Shown one piece after another: positions 9,113 through 17,843 of a stretch of 39,521 nt of DNA (the stretch's first letter is position 1; each line of letters begins with the position of its first letter). The notes under the pieces are model-generated. The model was not told the origin of the DNA and searched no databases. It was given only the letters and a program-made list of their open reading frames with translations. A program made the position numbers and the translations under genes. The stretch lies in assembly GCA_050743075.1 (NCBI GenBank), contig JBOGDS010000029.1, positions 1 through 39,521 of the forward strand, written 5' to 3'. The DNA comes from JBOGDS01 sp050743075 (GTDB taxonomy: Bacteria; Actinomycetota; Actinomycetes; Jiangellales; Jiangellaceae).

Positions 9113-10498
9113 TCAGGGGCTGGTCATGCCCAGCACGTCGAGGGCGTCGTCGAGCTGCGCCTCCGTCAGGTCGCCACGTTCGACATGGCCCTGCTCGATG
9201 ACGACCTGGCGGATCGTCTTCCGCTCGGCGAGCGCCTTCTTGGCGATGGCTGCGGCCTTCTCGTATCCGAGGTAGCGGTTCAGCGGTGTGACGATCGACG
9301 GCGAACCCTCGGCGTACTCGCGGCAGCGCTCGATGTCGGCCTCGATCCCGTCGACGCACCGGTCCGCGAACAGGTGCGACGCGTTGGCGAGCAGCCGGAT
9401 CGACTCCAGCACGTTGCGGGCGATGACCGGCAGCATCACGTTCAGCTCGAAGTTGCCGGCCGCGCCGGCGAAGGCGACCGTCGCGTCGTTGCCGAGGACC
9501 TGCGCGCACACCATGCACAAAGCCTCGGGGATCACCGGGTTGACCTTCCCCGGCATGATCGAGGAGCCCGGCTGCAGGTCCGGCAGCCGGATCTCGGCCA
9601 GGCCGGCACGCGGGCCGGAACCCATCCAGCGGACGTCGTTCGAGATCTTGTACAGCGAGACCGCGATCGTGCGGAGTTGACCGGACAGCTCGACGATGCC
9701 GTCGCGGGTGCCCTGCGCCTCGAAGTGGTTGCGGGCCTCGGTGAACGGCAGCTCTGAATCCGAAGCGATCTTGGCGATGACGGCCGCGGCGAACCCCGGC
9801 GGCATGTTGATGCAGGTGCCGACGGCCGTTCCACCGAGCGGCACCTCGGCCACCCGCGGCAGGGTCGCCTCCAGCCGGTCGACTCCGTACGAGACAGCCG
9901 CGGCGTAGCCGCCGAACTCCTGGCCGAGCGTCACGGGCGTCGCATCCATCAGGTGGGTGCGACCGCTCTTGACGACGTCCGCGAACTGCGCGGCCTTGGC
10001 GGACAGCGACCGCTCCAGGTGTCGCAGCGCCGGCACCAGGTCGCGGACGACGGCGCGCGTCGCTGCCATGTGGATGGCCGTCGGGAAGACGTCGTTGCTC
10101 GACTGTGAGGCGTTGACGTGGTCGTTGGGGTGTACCGGAGCCCCGAGCCGTTCGGTGGCCAGCGTCGCGATGACCTCGTTGGCGTTCATGTTGCTCGACG
10201 TGCCGGACCCGGTCTGGAAGACGTCGATCGGGAAGTGCTCGTCGTAACTGCCGTCGGCGACCTCCGCGGCGGCGGCGTGGATCGCCTCCGCGACCGTGGG
10301 GTCGAGCACGCCCAGCTCCGCGTTGACACTGGCCGCCGCACCCTTCAGCGACGCGAGCGCCTGCACGAGGGAGCGCTCGATCGGTATGCCGCTGATCGGG
10401 AAGTTCTCGACGGCCCGCTGCGTCTGGGCCCGATACCTTGCGGTCGCCGGGACCCGGACCTCGCCCATCGTGTCGTGTTCGACGCGGTATTCGCTCAT
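9113..10498 (-). CDS. fumC: Class II fumarate hydratase
   Basis: Interconverts fumarate and L-malate in the TCA cycle; a cytosolic homotetramer without an iron-sulfur cluster. The 461 residues have the normal family length. Signatures are GSGTSSNMNANEVIATLA, ASQSSNDVFPTAIH, GRTHLMDATPVTLGQEFGG and the fumarase/aspartase signature GSSIMPGKVNP. The conserved TLVTPLNRYLGYE-like segment appears as SIVTPLNRYLGYEKAA. The ATG at 10498 begins MSEYRVEHDTMGEVRVP, the expected N-terminus. The spermidine-synthase-like gene lies 7 bp upstream on the same strand, so the two are probably co-transcribed. The glpX gene that accompanies fum in mycobacteria is absent here. Confidence 0.96.
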   Translation of the reverse strand: MSEYRVEHDTMGEVRVPATARYRAQTQRAVENFPISGIPIERSLVQALASLKGAAASVNAELGVLDPTVAEAIHAAAAEVADGSYDEHFPIDVFQTGSGTSSNMNANEVIATLATERLGAPVHPNDHVNASQSSNDVFPTAIHMAATRAVVRDLVPALRHLERSLSAKAAQFADVVKSGRTHLMDATPVTLGQEFGGYAAAVSYGVDRLEATLPRVAEVPLGGTAVGTCINMPPGFAAAVIAKIASDSELPFTEARNHFEAQGTRDGIVELSGQLRTIAVSLYKISNDVRWMGSGPRAGLAEIRLPDLQPGSSIMPGKVNPVIPEALCMVCAQVLGNDATVAFAGAAGNFELNVMLPVIARNVLESIRLLANASHLFADRCVDGIEADIERCREYAEGSPSIVTPLNRYLGYEKAAAIAKKALAERKTIRQVVIEQGHVERGDLTEAQLDDALDVLGMTSP

Positions 10499-10505
10499 GG
10501 CGACA

Positions 10506-11180
10506 TCATGTCGTGCGCCGCTTCGCCAGGTAGACGTGGTAGTCGAGGGCGCGGCCTTCACGGCGCACGGTCCGCACGACCTCGTCGCACGGGCCGACGG
10601 TTTCGAGGATGGCCGCGGGCAGATCGGCCGACGGGGCGGCTGACCAGACGGCGAGCAACCCGTCAGGGGCCAGCAGCCGGCCCGCCTGGCGAAGTGCGCG
10701 AGGCCGGTAGACGGCCGCGTTGTCCGGGTGGACCAGGAAGCCGGGACCGTTGTCGACGTCGAGGAGCACGGCGTCGTACACCTGCTCGGCCGTGGCGCGA
10801 AGCACGTCGCGCACGTCGGCGACCTGCACGTGCAGCCGGGGATCGTCGAGTACCGCCGCGACGCCGGGCACCATCCCGGCACGCAGCCACGAGACGAGCA
10901 GCGGTTCGATCTCGACGACGTCGACCCGTTCGACTCGCACGTCGGCGACCATGGCCGTCACCGTGACGCCGAGCCCCAGACCGCCGACCAGGACGCGCCG
11001 CGGCGCGGGATGCCGGTCGAGGACGACGTCGGCGAGGAGCCGCTCGGTGGACGTCTCGGCCGTGTCCATGAGGAACACGCCGCCCACGATCAGCTCATAG
11101 ACCGGCCCGGGGCGCCGACGAAGGACGACCTCGCCGAGCACACCGTCGCCGCGCGCGAGCGTCTCCGGATGGTCGTCCAT
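10506..11180 (-). CDS. Spermidine synthase-like SAM-fold protein
   Basis: A 224-residue Rossmann-fold protein of the spermidine synthase/class I methyltransferase group. Visible elements are VGGVFLMDTAETSTERLLAD (the substrate-loop region of spermidine synthases), the nucleotide-binding loop VLVGGLGLGVTVTAM, the acidic end of strand 2 in VDVVEIEPLLVSWLR, and AVLLDVDNGPGFLV where aminopropyltransferases have their catalytic Asp. It lacks the N-terminal beta domain of true SpeE, so activity on polyamines is uncertain. These stand-alone proteins are common in actinobacteria with unknown substrate. It lies 7 bp upstream of fumC and is probably in one transcript with it; a link to fumarate metabolism is not evident. 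Confidence 0.75.
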   Translation of the reverse strand: MDDHPETLARGDGVLGEVVLRRRPGPVYELIVGGVFLMDTAETSTERLLADVVLDRHPAPRRVLVGGLGLGVTVTAMVADVRVERVDVVEIEPLLVSWLRAGMVPGVAAVLDDPRLHVQVADVRDVLRATAEQVYDAVLLDVDNGPGFLVHPDNAAVYRPRALRQAGRLLAPDGLLAVWSAAPSADLPAAILETVGPCDEVVRTVRREGRALDYHVYLAKRRTT

Positions 11181-11214
11181 CCCGCCGACGGTAGGGGACG
11201 TTCACGAGATGGGA

Positions 11215-12144
11215 TCACACGCCGCGCGGCTGCCACTCGTGGGTGCGGACGCATCCGGCAGGATCGTCGCGCCCGGCGTAGTTGCCCACGAACTCGGTCC
11301 CCGTCGGGTCGGCGTAGCAATCCTCGATGGTCGGCCCGTCCTGCGACGAGTCATAGACGCGCTCGTTGCTGGCGTCGTAGCCGCGGAATATGTAACCGGA
11401 CGGCACGCCGATCATGGTGTCGTCGTCGAGCACCGTCCCGGCTTCCTCAGGGTCGTCGCCGTGGTCCACCGAGGCACGGCTGCGCGAGTCGATCGACGAG
11501 AACCAGAAGCCACCGCGGAGCACGGCATCCTGCTCGGGCTCGTTCTCGGACTGCACGGTCACCCGGACGACGGGGTCCACGTACCGCCCAGCTCCCTGAC
11601 CCTCCTGCCCGTCGACCAGCGCGTACAGGAGATCCGGGGTGCTCTTTAACCCGTACTCGCCACCACCCCCAACCTGTTGACCGGTCGAGTCCAGAGAACA
11701 GTCCGCGCGCCATTCGTCGCCGCGCCGGGCGGCCACCCACGTCGTCGGCACTCCGGGCGCGGCTTCCGCGTCGATCGTGACACCGAAGACCGGCATCCAT
11801 TCCGCGTAGGCGTCGAATTCACGTCGGCAGACAGCGAACGCGTCGGCGACCTCTGCCTCGGTCAGGTCCAGCACTGCGGGCGCCGGCATGATCTGAGGCG
11901 CGGCCTCCGTCGGCTGCGAGGCGGGCCCACCGGCGCCCGTTTCCGTGGTGATCCCGGGATCCCATCCGCCGAGGGCAGCCAACGGCACGCTCAACGCAAG
12001 CGCCGCGCCACTGGCAACGGCCATCATGACCCGGCGGTGTCGGCGGTGCGCCCGCCGCAGCGCCGTGGTGGCGAGGTCGTGAGCCGGACCCGCCTGGTCC
12101 GCGAGGTCGTGCAGGCGCTCGCGGAGCGCTTCCTCGTTGATCAT
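11215..12144 (-). CDS. Single-pass membrane protein, probable anti-sigma factor partner
   Basis: 309 residues. The N-terminal 45 residues are charged and cytoplasmic-looking (MINEEALRERLHDLADQAG, then RRAHRRHRR), followed by one transmembrane segment (MMAVASGAALALSVPLAAL) and a long polar extracytoplasmic domain with several Cys residues (AVCRREFD, ADCSLDS, EDCYADP, AGCVRTHEW) that may form disulfides. The ATG overlaps the sigma-factor stop as ATGA and has GGAGGT upstream. Coupling to a SigE-family sigma gene and this topology suggest an anti-sigma or signal-sensing role. No ZAS zinc motif is visible, so the assignment rests on context. Confidence 0.65.
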   Translation of the reverse strand: MINEEALRERLHDLADQAGPAHDLATTALRRAHRRHRRVMMAVASGAALALSVPLAALGGWDPGITTETGAGGPASQPTEAAPQIMPAPAVLDLTEAEVADAFAVCRREFDAYAEWMPVFGVTIDAEAAPGVPTTWVAARRGDEWRADCSLDSTGQQVGGGGEYGLKSTPDLLYALVDGQEGQGAGRYVDPVVRVTVQSENEPEQDAVLRGGFWFSSIDSRSRASVDHGDDPEEAGTVLDDDTMIGVPSGYIFRGYDASNERVYDSSQDGPTIEDCYADPTGTEFVGNYAGRDDPAGCVRTHEWQPRGV

Positions 12145-12674
12145 CGGCGTACCTCCGGTACCACGGTCTCGGGTGCGGGCGTGAAGGGTTCGGCGAGCTC
12201 CGGCGCGAGCACACGCAGCCGGGCCAAGGCCCGATGCTTCTGGCTGCGGACCGTGCCGACCGAACAGCCGAGGGCGTCGGCGATCTCGGCTTCGGGTAGG
12301 TCTTCGAAGTAGTGCATCACCAGCACCGCACGCTGACGCGGACCGAGCCGAAGCAGCGCTGCGCGCAGGTCCAGCCGACGGTCGACCTGGATCGACGCGT
12401 CGGAAGCCGGGCGGTCCGGGGCGGATGCCACGGGCTCCTCGCGAAGCCTCGCGCGGCGTCTCCACCAGCTGATCTGGTCGTGATAGAGGATCCGCCGGAC
12501 GTAAGCCCCCGGGTCGTCGACCTTGCGCCATCGGCCGGCCAGCTTCGTCAGCGCGCCCTGCACCAGATCCTCGGCATGGTGCTGGTCGGCGGTCAGTACG
12601 AGCGCGAGACCCAGCAGAGTCCGTGACCGTGCGGCCACGAAGTCGCTGAACTCCCGCTTCGATTGATCGTCCAC
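12141..12674 (-). CDS. SigE-family RNA polymerase sigma factor (ECF type)
   Basis: A 177-residue extracytoplasmic-function sigma factor. Region 2 includes LVLTADQHHAEDLVQGAL and AYVRRILYHDQISWWRRR; the acidic linker contains SAPDRPASDAS; region 4 is LRLGPRQRAVLVMHYFEDLP followed by the helix-turn-helix EAEIADALGCSVGTVRSQKH. These patterns fit the actinobacterial SigE-family of short ECF sigmas. GTG 12674 is chosen because GAGAGG precedes it; a minus-strand TATAGA (12704-12699) could be its -10. The stop overlaps the next start by 4 bp, coupling it to the membrane protein. The operon is divergent from the sugar transporter genes. The regulon cannot be told from this sequence. Confidence 0.88.
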   Translation of the reverse strand: MDDQSKREFSDFVAARSRTLLGLALVLTADQHHAEDLVQGALTKLAGRWRKVDDPGAYVRRILYHDQISWWRRRARLREEPVASAPDRPASDASIQVDRRLDLRAALLRLGPRQRAVLVMHYFEDLPEAEIADALGCSVGTVRSQKHRALARLRVLAPELAEPFTPAPETVVPEVRR

Positions 12675-12891
12675 GCCAGTCCTCTCGCCGGATCCCGATC
12701 TATAGACGACGGCAGTCCACGCCACTATGCACGACGAGGAGGAGTCTCCAACGCCGGACGGGTGATCACTCCCGGCAGCCGGATGCGCTTGACCGCGCGG
12801 GTAAGGTCCGAAGTTAAGTTCGCGATCCGCGTCACGTCCGGCGACGATGCCGCCAGAGTGGCAACACCGTCGCCGGCAGTCGGGAGGCGAC

Positions 12892-14178
12892 GTGAGGCCG
12901 AGACGACTCGCCGTTCTCGGGGTGGTGGCAGCGACCTCCGCCCTCACTGCCTGCGGAGGCGACAGCGGCCCGCCCACGCTCAACTGGTACATCAACCCGG
13001 ACAACGGCGGCCAGGCCGAGCTTGCCGCGAAGTGCACCGAAGCGGCCGGCGGCGCCTACGAGATCGAGACCTCGATCCTGCCCAACAGCGCGTCCGCCCA
13101 GCGCGAGCAACTGGTGCGCCGCCTCGCAGCCGACGACGACTCGATCGACCTGATGAGCGTCGACCCGCCCTTCGTGCCGGAGTTCGCGGAGGCCGGCTTC
13201 CTCCTCGACGTACCCGAAGACCGGGCGGGGGAGTTCACCGAGGGTGTGGTCGAGTCCGCCGTCACCAGCGCCACCTGGAAGGACGAGCTCGTCGGCATCC
13301 CGTTCTGGGCCAACACACAGCTGTTGTGGTACCGGCGCTCCGTCGCAGAGCAGGCCGGGCTCGACCCGGAGTCCGATCCCGTGACCTGGGAGCAGGTCAT
13401 CGACGCCGCCGAGCAGACCGGCACGACCGTCGCGGTGCAGGCCAACCGGTACGAGGGTTACACGGTGTGGATCAACGCCCTGATCGAGGGCACGGGGACC
13501 TCGGTGCTGCTCAACCCCGAGGCTTCGGTCGAGGAGCTCGAGCTGGGCCTGAGCGAGCCTGGGGCCGAGGAAGGTGCGGCGGTCATCGCCGCACTGGTCG
13601 ACGCCGGGGTGTCCGGCCCGGCCGTCTCGACGGCCGGGGAGGAGGAGGCCCGGGCGCTGTTCCAGGGCGACGACGGCGGGTTCATGGTCAACTGGCCCTA
13701 CGTCTGGCAGGCCGCGAACGGCGAGGTGGACGGCGGCTCGCTGGATCCGTCGTTCATCGACGACCTCGGCTGGACCGTCTACCCGCAGACGGTCGAGGGT
13801 GAGGAGTCGGCACCGCCGCTCGGCGGCATCATGCTGGGCATCGGTGCCTTCACCGAGCACCCCGACGAGGCCCTCGAGGCGGCCGCCTGCATCGCCTCGC
13901 CAGAGAGCCGGACCGAGTACATGATCTTCTCCGGCAACCCGTCGGCCGCCGAGGAGTCCTACAGCGACCCCGAGGTGGTGGAAGCGTTCCCGATGGCGGA
14001 GACGATCCTGGAGTCGCTGCGGCAGGCGGCGTCGCGGCCGCAGACCCCGTACTACAACGAGGTCTCCGAGAGCCTTCAGCGCACCTACCACCCGCCGTCG
14101 TCGGTGCGGCCCGACAGCACCCCGGAGGAGGCGGCCGAGTTGATCGTCGGCGTGCTCAACAAGGAGGTGCTGCTGTGA
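12892..14178 (+). CDS. lpqY: Sugar ABC transporter substrate-binding lipoprotein (LpqY-like)
   Basis: A 428-residue lipoprotein that would capture sugar outside the membrane. The signal peptide MRPRRLAVLGVVAATSALTA ends at a lipobox with Cys21. The family 1 binding-protein fold shows LNWYINPDNGGQAELAAKC, NTQLLWYRRSV, VAVQANRYEGYTVWINALI, FMVNWPYVWQAA and late ASRPQTPYYNEVSESLQ. These resemble the trehalose-binding protein LpqY of M. tuberculosis, and the gene order here (binder, two permeases, ATPase) is that of lpqY-sugABC. Substrate as trehalose or a maltose-type disaccharide is inferred. GTG 12892 is preceded by GGGAGG. Its stop overlaps the next start (GTGA), so the four genes form one operon. 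Confidence 0.87.
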   Translation: MRPRRLAVLGVVAATSALTACGGDSGPPTLNWYINPDNGGQAELAAKCTEAAGGAYEIETSILPNSASAQREQLVRRLAADDDSIDLMSVDPPFVPEFAEAGFLLDVPEDRAGEFTEGVVESAVTSATWKDELVGIPFWANTQLLWYRRSVAEQAGLDPESDPVTWEQVIDAAEQTGTTVAVQANRYEGYTVWINALIEGTGTSVLLNPEASVEELELGLSEPGAEEGAAVIAALVDAGVSGPAVSTAGEEEARALFQGDDGGFMVNWPYVWQAANGEVDGGSLDPSFIDDLGWTVYPQTVEGEESAPPLGGIMLGIGAFTEHPDEALEAAACIASPESRTEYMIFSGNPSAAEESYSDPEVVEAFPMAETILESLRQAASRPQTPYYNEVSESLQRTYHPPSSVRPDSTPEEAAELIVGVLNKEVLL

Positions 14179-15140
14179 GCGTCGAGACCCACGCGGCGCC
14201 GACCACGCCGACCGCCACGAGGCGGACTCGCCGGCCGGCCCGCACCGACAAGCAGCGGGCGGACGCCAGGCTGGGCTGGAGGCTTGCCGGGCCGGCGTTC
14301 GCCGTGATGTTGCTGGTCACCGCCTACCCGATCCTGCAGGCGGTGTGGGACTCCCTCTGGAACTACCGGCTCACCACTCCGGACGACCGCGAGTTCGTCT
14401 GGTTCCAGAACTACGCGGTGATTCTCTCCGATCCGCTCTGGTGGCGCGTCGTCGGAGTCACCCTGCTCATCACCGTGATCACCGTGGTGGTGGAGTTGGT
14501 GCTGGGCTTCGGGCTCGCGCTGGTGATGCACCGAGCCTTGACGAAGCTGCGGCCGATCCTGCGCACGGCGATCCTCATCCCCTACTCGATCATCACCGTC
14601 GTGTCGGCCTTCGCGTGGCAGTTCGCCTTCGCGGTCGACAGCGGTTTCGTCAACCCGTGGTTCTCCTGGGTGCCCGGCATCAGTGCGGAGACGGACTGGT
14701 TCGGCGGCTTCGGTTCGTCGATCTTCGTGATCATCATGTCCGAGATCTGGAAGACGACGCCGTTCATCTCGCTGCTCCTGCTCGCCGGGTTGGCCCAGGT
14801 GCCGGAGGAGATGCAGGAAGCGGCGATGGTCGACGGCGCCACCTGGTGGCAGCGGCTCTATAAGGTGACGCTGCCGAACATGAAGGCCGCCATCATGGTG
14901 GCCCTGCTGTTCCGCACGCTCGACGCGTTCCGCATCTTCGACAACGTGTTCGTCATGACCGCCGGTGCGCAGAACACCGAGACCGTGTCGCTGCTGGCCT
15001 ACCGGCAGACGATCCAACGCCTCGAGATCGGGCTCGGCTCCGCGGTCTCGGTGCTGTTGTTCCTGGCGGTGCTCCTGATCAGCTTCAGCCTGATCAGGCT
15101 GTTCAAGATCGACCTGGCCTCGGCGAGAGGGGAGCGGTGA
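14175..15140 (+). CDS. sugA: Sugar ABC transporter permease (SugA-like, MalF type)
   Basis: A 321-residue inner-membrane permease with a basic, Thr/Arg-rich N-terminal tail of about 35 residues, then six membrane segments, beginning LAGPAFAVMLLVTAYPIL. The cytoplasmic EAA loop that contacts the ATPase is EEMQEAAMVDGATWWQRLYK followed by VTLP. It ends with FSLIRLFKIDLASARGER. It would form the channel together with the next gene product. Start and stop overlap both neighbours (GTGA at the front, TGATG at the end), showing tight translational coupling within the transport operon. Confidence 0.9.
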   Translation: MSVETHAAPTTPTATRRTRRPARTDKQRADARLGWRLAGPAFAVMLLVTAYPILQAVWDSLWNYRLTTPDDREFVWFQNYAVILSDPLWWRVVGVTLLITVITVVVELVLGFGLALVMHRALTKLRPILRTAILIPYSIITVVSAFAWQFAFAVDSGFVNPWFSWVPGISAETDWFGGFGSSIFVIIMSEIWKTTPFISLLLLAGLAQVPEEMQEAAMVDGATWWQRLYKVTLPNMKAAIMVALLFRTLDAFRIFDNVFVMTAGAQNTETVSLLAYRQTIQRLEIGLGSAVSVLLFLAVLLISFSLIRLFKIDLASARGER

Positions 15141-15985
15141 TGGACCAGCTCTCCACCCGTCAGCGGGTCCTCTGGATCGTCGGCGGCGCGGTGATCATCC
15201 TCTACTGCCTGTTCCCGGTCGCGTGGCTGACCTCGCTGTCGTTCAAGGCTCCGGCCGATCTCAACAACCGGCAGTTCCTGCCCACCGAGCCGTCCGTGGA
15301 GAACTACGAGCAGATCCTGCCCGGCGGCTCGGCAGCCGACCTGTTCATGCCGGCGCTGCGCAACTCGATCGGCATTTCACTGATCGCGACCCTGATCGCC
15401 GTGGTGCTGGCCATGTTCGCCGCCTACGCGATCGCCCGGCTCGACTTCCCGGGCAAGCGGTTGATCCTCACCTCGGCGCTCGCGGTAGCGATCTTCCCGG
15501 TGGTCTCGATCGTGACCCCGCTGTTCAACCTGTGGCGCAACGTCGGGCTCTACGACACCTGGCCCGGCCTGATCATCCCGTACCTGTCGCTGACGCTGCC
15601 GCTGTCGATCTGGACGATGTCGGCGTTCTTCCGCGAGATCCCCTGGGAGATGGAGCAGGCGGCCCAGGTCGACGGGGCCACGTCGTGGCAGGCGTTCCGG
15701 CGGGTCATCGTCCCGCTTGCGGCGCCCGGCGTGTTCACGACCGCGATCATCAGCTTCTTCATCGCCTGGAACGACTTCGTCTACGGGATCTCCCTGACCT
15801 CGACGTCGGCAGCCCGGCCGGTACCGGCGGCACTGTCGTTCTTCACCGGCGAGTCGCAGTTCATCCAACCCACCGGTGCCATCTCCGCGGCCGCGATCAT
15901 CGTGACGATCCCGGTCGTCGTGCTCGTCCTCATCTTCCAGCGGCGCATCGTCGCCGGACTCACCAACGGCGCCGTCAAGGGCTGA
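15140..15985 (+). CDS. sugB: Sugar ABC transporter permease (SugB-like, MalG type)
   Basis: A 281-residue permease, the second half of the channel. Six hydrophobic segments are seen, starting VLWIVGGAVIILYCLFPVAW. The EAA loop is EMEQAAQVDGATSWQAFRRV, followed by IVPLAAPG. The MalG-type long first periplasmic loop and the motif FFIAWNDFVYGISLTS near the end agree with the CUT1 family. ATG 15140 shares one base with the TGA of the previous gene and has GGGGAG a few bases upstream; a GTG at 15137 is also in frame. It precedes the ATPase gene by 18 bp. Confidence 0.9.
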   Translation: MDQLSTRQRVLWIVGGAVIILYCLFPVAWLTSLSFKAPADLNNRQFLPTEPSVENYEQILPGGSAADLFMPALRNSIGISLIATLIAVVLAMFAAYAIARLDFPGKRLILTSALAVAIFPVVSIVTPLFNLWRNVGLYDTWPGLIIPYLSLTLPLSIWTMSAFFREIPWEMEQAAQVDGATSWQAFRRVIVPLAAPGVFTTAIISFFIAWNDFVYGISLTSTSAARPVPAALSFFTGESQFIQPTGAISAAAIIVTIPVVVLVLIFQRRIVAGLTNGAVKG

Positions 15986-16003
15986 CACCACACGGAGACG
16001 CAC

Positions 16004-17260
16004 ATGGCTGCCATCACCATGAAGAACATTGTCAAGCAGTACGGCGACGGTTTCCCAGCCGTCAACGACGTCAGCCTCGACGTCGCCGACGGCGAGTTCA
16101 TGATCCTGGTCGGACCGTCCGGCTGCGGGAAGTCGACGCTGCTGCGCATGATCGTCGGGCTGGAGGACATCACCAGCGGCGAGATGTCGATCGCTGGTGA
16201 TCGGGTGAACGATAAGGCGCCCCGGGACCGCAACCTGGCGATGGTCTTCCAGAACTATGCGCTCTACCCGCACCTGACTGTGTACGAGAACATCGCGTTC
16301 CCGCTCCGGCTGGCCAGGCGGCCGAACTCCGAGGTCGACGAACGGGTGCGCAACGCCGCCGGTGTGCTGGAGCTCGACGAGCATCTGGACCGGAAGCCGG
16401 CCAACCTGTCCGGCGGCCAGCGCCAGCGGGTGGCCATGGGCCGGGCGATCGTGCGCGAGGCGCAGGCGTTCCTGTTCGACGAGCCGCTGTCGAACCTCGA
16501 CGCGAAACTCCGCGGCCAGATGCGCACCGAGATCTCACGACTGCAGAAGCGGCTTGGAATCACGACCGTGTACGTCACGCACGACCAGGTCGAGGCCATG
16601 ACGCTCGGCGACCGGGTGGCCGTGCTGCGTAAGGGCGTGCTGCAGCAGGTCGCGACGCCTCGCGAGCTGTACGAGGAGCCGGCCAACCTGTTCGTGGCCG
16701 GGTTCATCGGCTCGCCGCCGATGAACTTCATCCCGGCGACCTTCACAGACGGCGGCCTGAACACGCCGTTCGGCGAGGTGCGCCTGCCGGACGACCGGGT
16801 GCGCGGCCTGGGCGACCAGGAGGTCGTGCTGATCGGCGCCCGGCCGGAGCACTTCGACGACGCGTCGGTCGTCGACGATGCGGTGCGCGACCGGGGGCTG
16901 ACCTTCGACGCCCATGTCGACGTCATCGAGTGGCTGGGCAACGAGCAGTTCGCCTATGTGCCGTACGAGGCTCCCGAGGACATCACCCGCCAACTCGCCG
17001 AGCTCGAGCGCGAGCTGGACAGCGAGGCGTTGCGCACCCAGCTCGTGGTCGCACTGGACGCGGCCAGCAGGCTGCCCGAGGGCGAGACCGCGACGCTCTG
17101 GCTCGACCTGCGCAAGGTGCACGTCTTCGACCCGGCGACCGGCGCGAACCTGACCCTGGCGGCGCCCGACGCCGCCCCCGGCGCCGCGCCCACCACGGGA
17201 GAGGACGACGTTCCCGGCTCGCAGGCGAGAGAGGTCCCCGACGCCCCGCCCGCCACCTGA
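16004..17260 (+). CDS. sugC: Sugar ABC transporter ATPase (UgpC/MsmK/SugC type)
   Basis: A 418-residue ATP-binding subunit that powers sugar import. Motifs in order are Walker A GPSGCGKSTLLRM, Q-loop MVFQNYALYPHLTVYENIAF, signature LSGGQRQRVAMGRAI, Walker B AFLFDEPLSNLDAKLR and H-loop TTVYVTHDQVEAMTLGDRV. The C-terminal regulatory domain is of the TOBE/MalK type (FVAGFIGSPPMNFIP, LIGARPEHF). It is slightly longer than usual because of a Pro/Ala-rich tail after about residue 390 (APDAAPGAAPTTG). ATPases of this group can serve several CUT1 importers in one cell, so use by other transporters is possible. It ends the operon; the next gene begins 102 bp later from its own promoter-like box. Confidence 0.93.
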   Translation: MAAITMKNIVKQYGDGFPAVNDVSLDVADGEFMILVGPSGCGKSTLLRMIVGLEDITSGEMSIAGDRVNDKAPRDRNLAMVFQNYALYPHLTVYENIAFPLRLARRPNSEVDERVRNAAGVLELDEHLDRKPANLSGGQRQRVAMGRAIVREAQAFLFDEPLSNLDAKLRGQMRTEISRLQKRLGITTVYVTHDQVEAMTLGDRVAVLRKGVLQQVATPRELYEEPANLFVAGFIGSPPMNFIPATFTDGGLNTPFGEVRLPDDRVRGLGDQEVVLIGARPEHFDDASVVDDAVRDRGLTFDAHVDVIEWLGNEQFAYVPYEAPEDITRQLAELERELDSEALRTQLVVALDAASRLPEGETATLWLDLRKVHVFDPATGANLTLAAPDAAPGAAPTTGEDDVPGSQAREVPDAPPAT

Positions 17261-17348
17261 CCCCGCACCGCCAGCGCCGCCTGACAAGGTCGGGTCGGCG
17301 TGAGCAGCCGTGGCAGCACGCTCTTGGCGTGATCGTCGGCACGTGTTC

Positions 17349-17354
17349 TAGGGT
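17349..17354 (+). promoter_or_regulatory. Likely -10 box of the first DUF1707 gene
   Basis: TAGGGT lies 8 nt before the GTG at 17363, with no ribosome-binding site between them. This fits the leaderless arrangement seen at several other starts in the window. No clear -35 box is visible. Confidence 0.4.
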
Positions 17355-17362
17355 CATGCGTC

Positions 17363-17843
17363 GTGGAGCCCAGCGACGACCGGACGCAGCGCGCCTCCGA
17401 CGCCGACCGCGACTGCGTCGCCGAGGTACTCCGAGCAGCAGCGGGCGACGGCCGGCTGAGCCTCGCCGAGCTGCAGGAGCGGCTCGAAGCGCTCTGCGCA
17501 GCCAAGAAATACGGCGAGTTGGCGCCTGTCGTCGCCGACCTGCCCGTTGCGCATCCGCACCGACGGCAGCCCCAGCCACCGGCCCGCGCCGGCCCGGATC
17601 CGGCGGTGCTCAGGCGGGTGGCCGGTGGCCGGCCTACCTCCCGGTCGGTGAAGGCGGTGTTCGGTGGCGTCGAGGTGATCGTCCCCGAGGACGTCGTCGC
17701 CGTCGGGGAGGGCATGGGGGTGTTCGGCGCCTTCGACGACCAGGCCCGCGACCAGACAGCCGCCGGCGGGCTCGCCGATCGTACGCATCGGCGGCAAGGC
17801 GGTGTTCGCAGGGGTGAGCGTCCAGCGTCGGCCGCACGGCTGA
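17363..17843 (+). pseudogene. DUF1707 domain protein, frameshifted
   Basis: The first frame encodes a DUF1707 start (RASDADRDCVAEVLRAAAGD, then LSLAELQERLEALCAAKKYG), a Pro-rich linker and a LiaF-like C-terminal part (SVKAVFGGVEVIVPEDVVAV, GVFGAFDDQARDQTA). At about 17765-17770 the expected ending continues one frame over: GSPIVRIGGKAVFAGVSVQR to a TGA at 17841-17843. One extra base in a GGG run explains this. DUF1707 proteins are small actinobacterial proteins often near membrane-stress genes, with unknown function. It is either a recent pseudogene or a sequence error. Confidence 0.75.
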
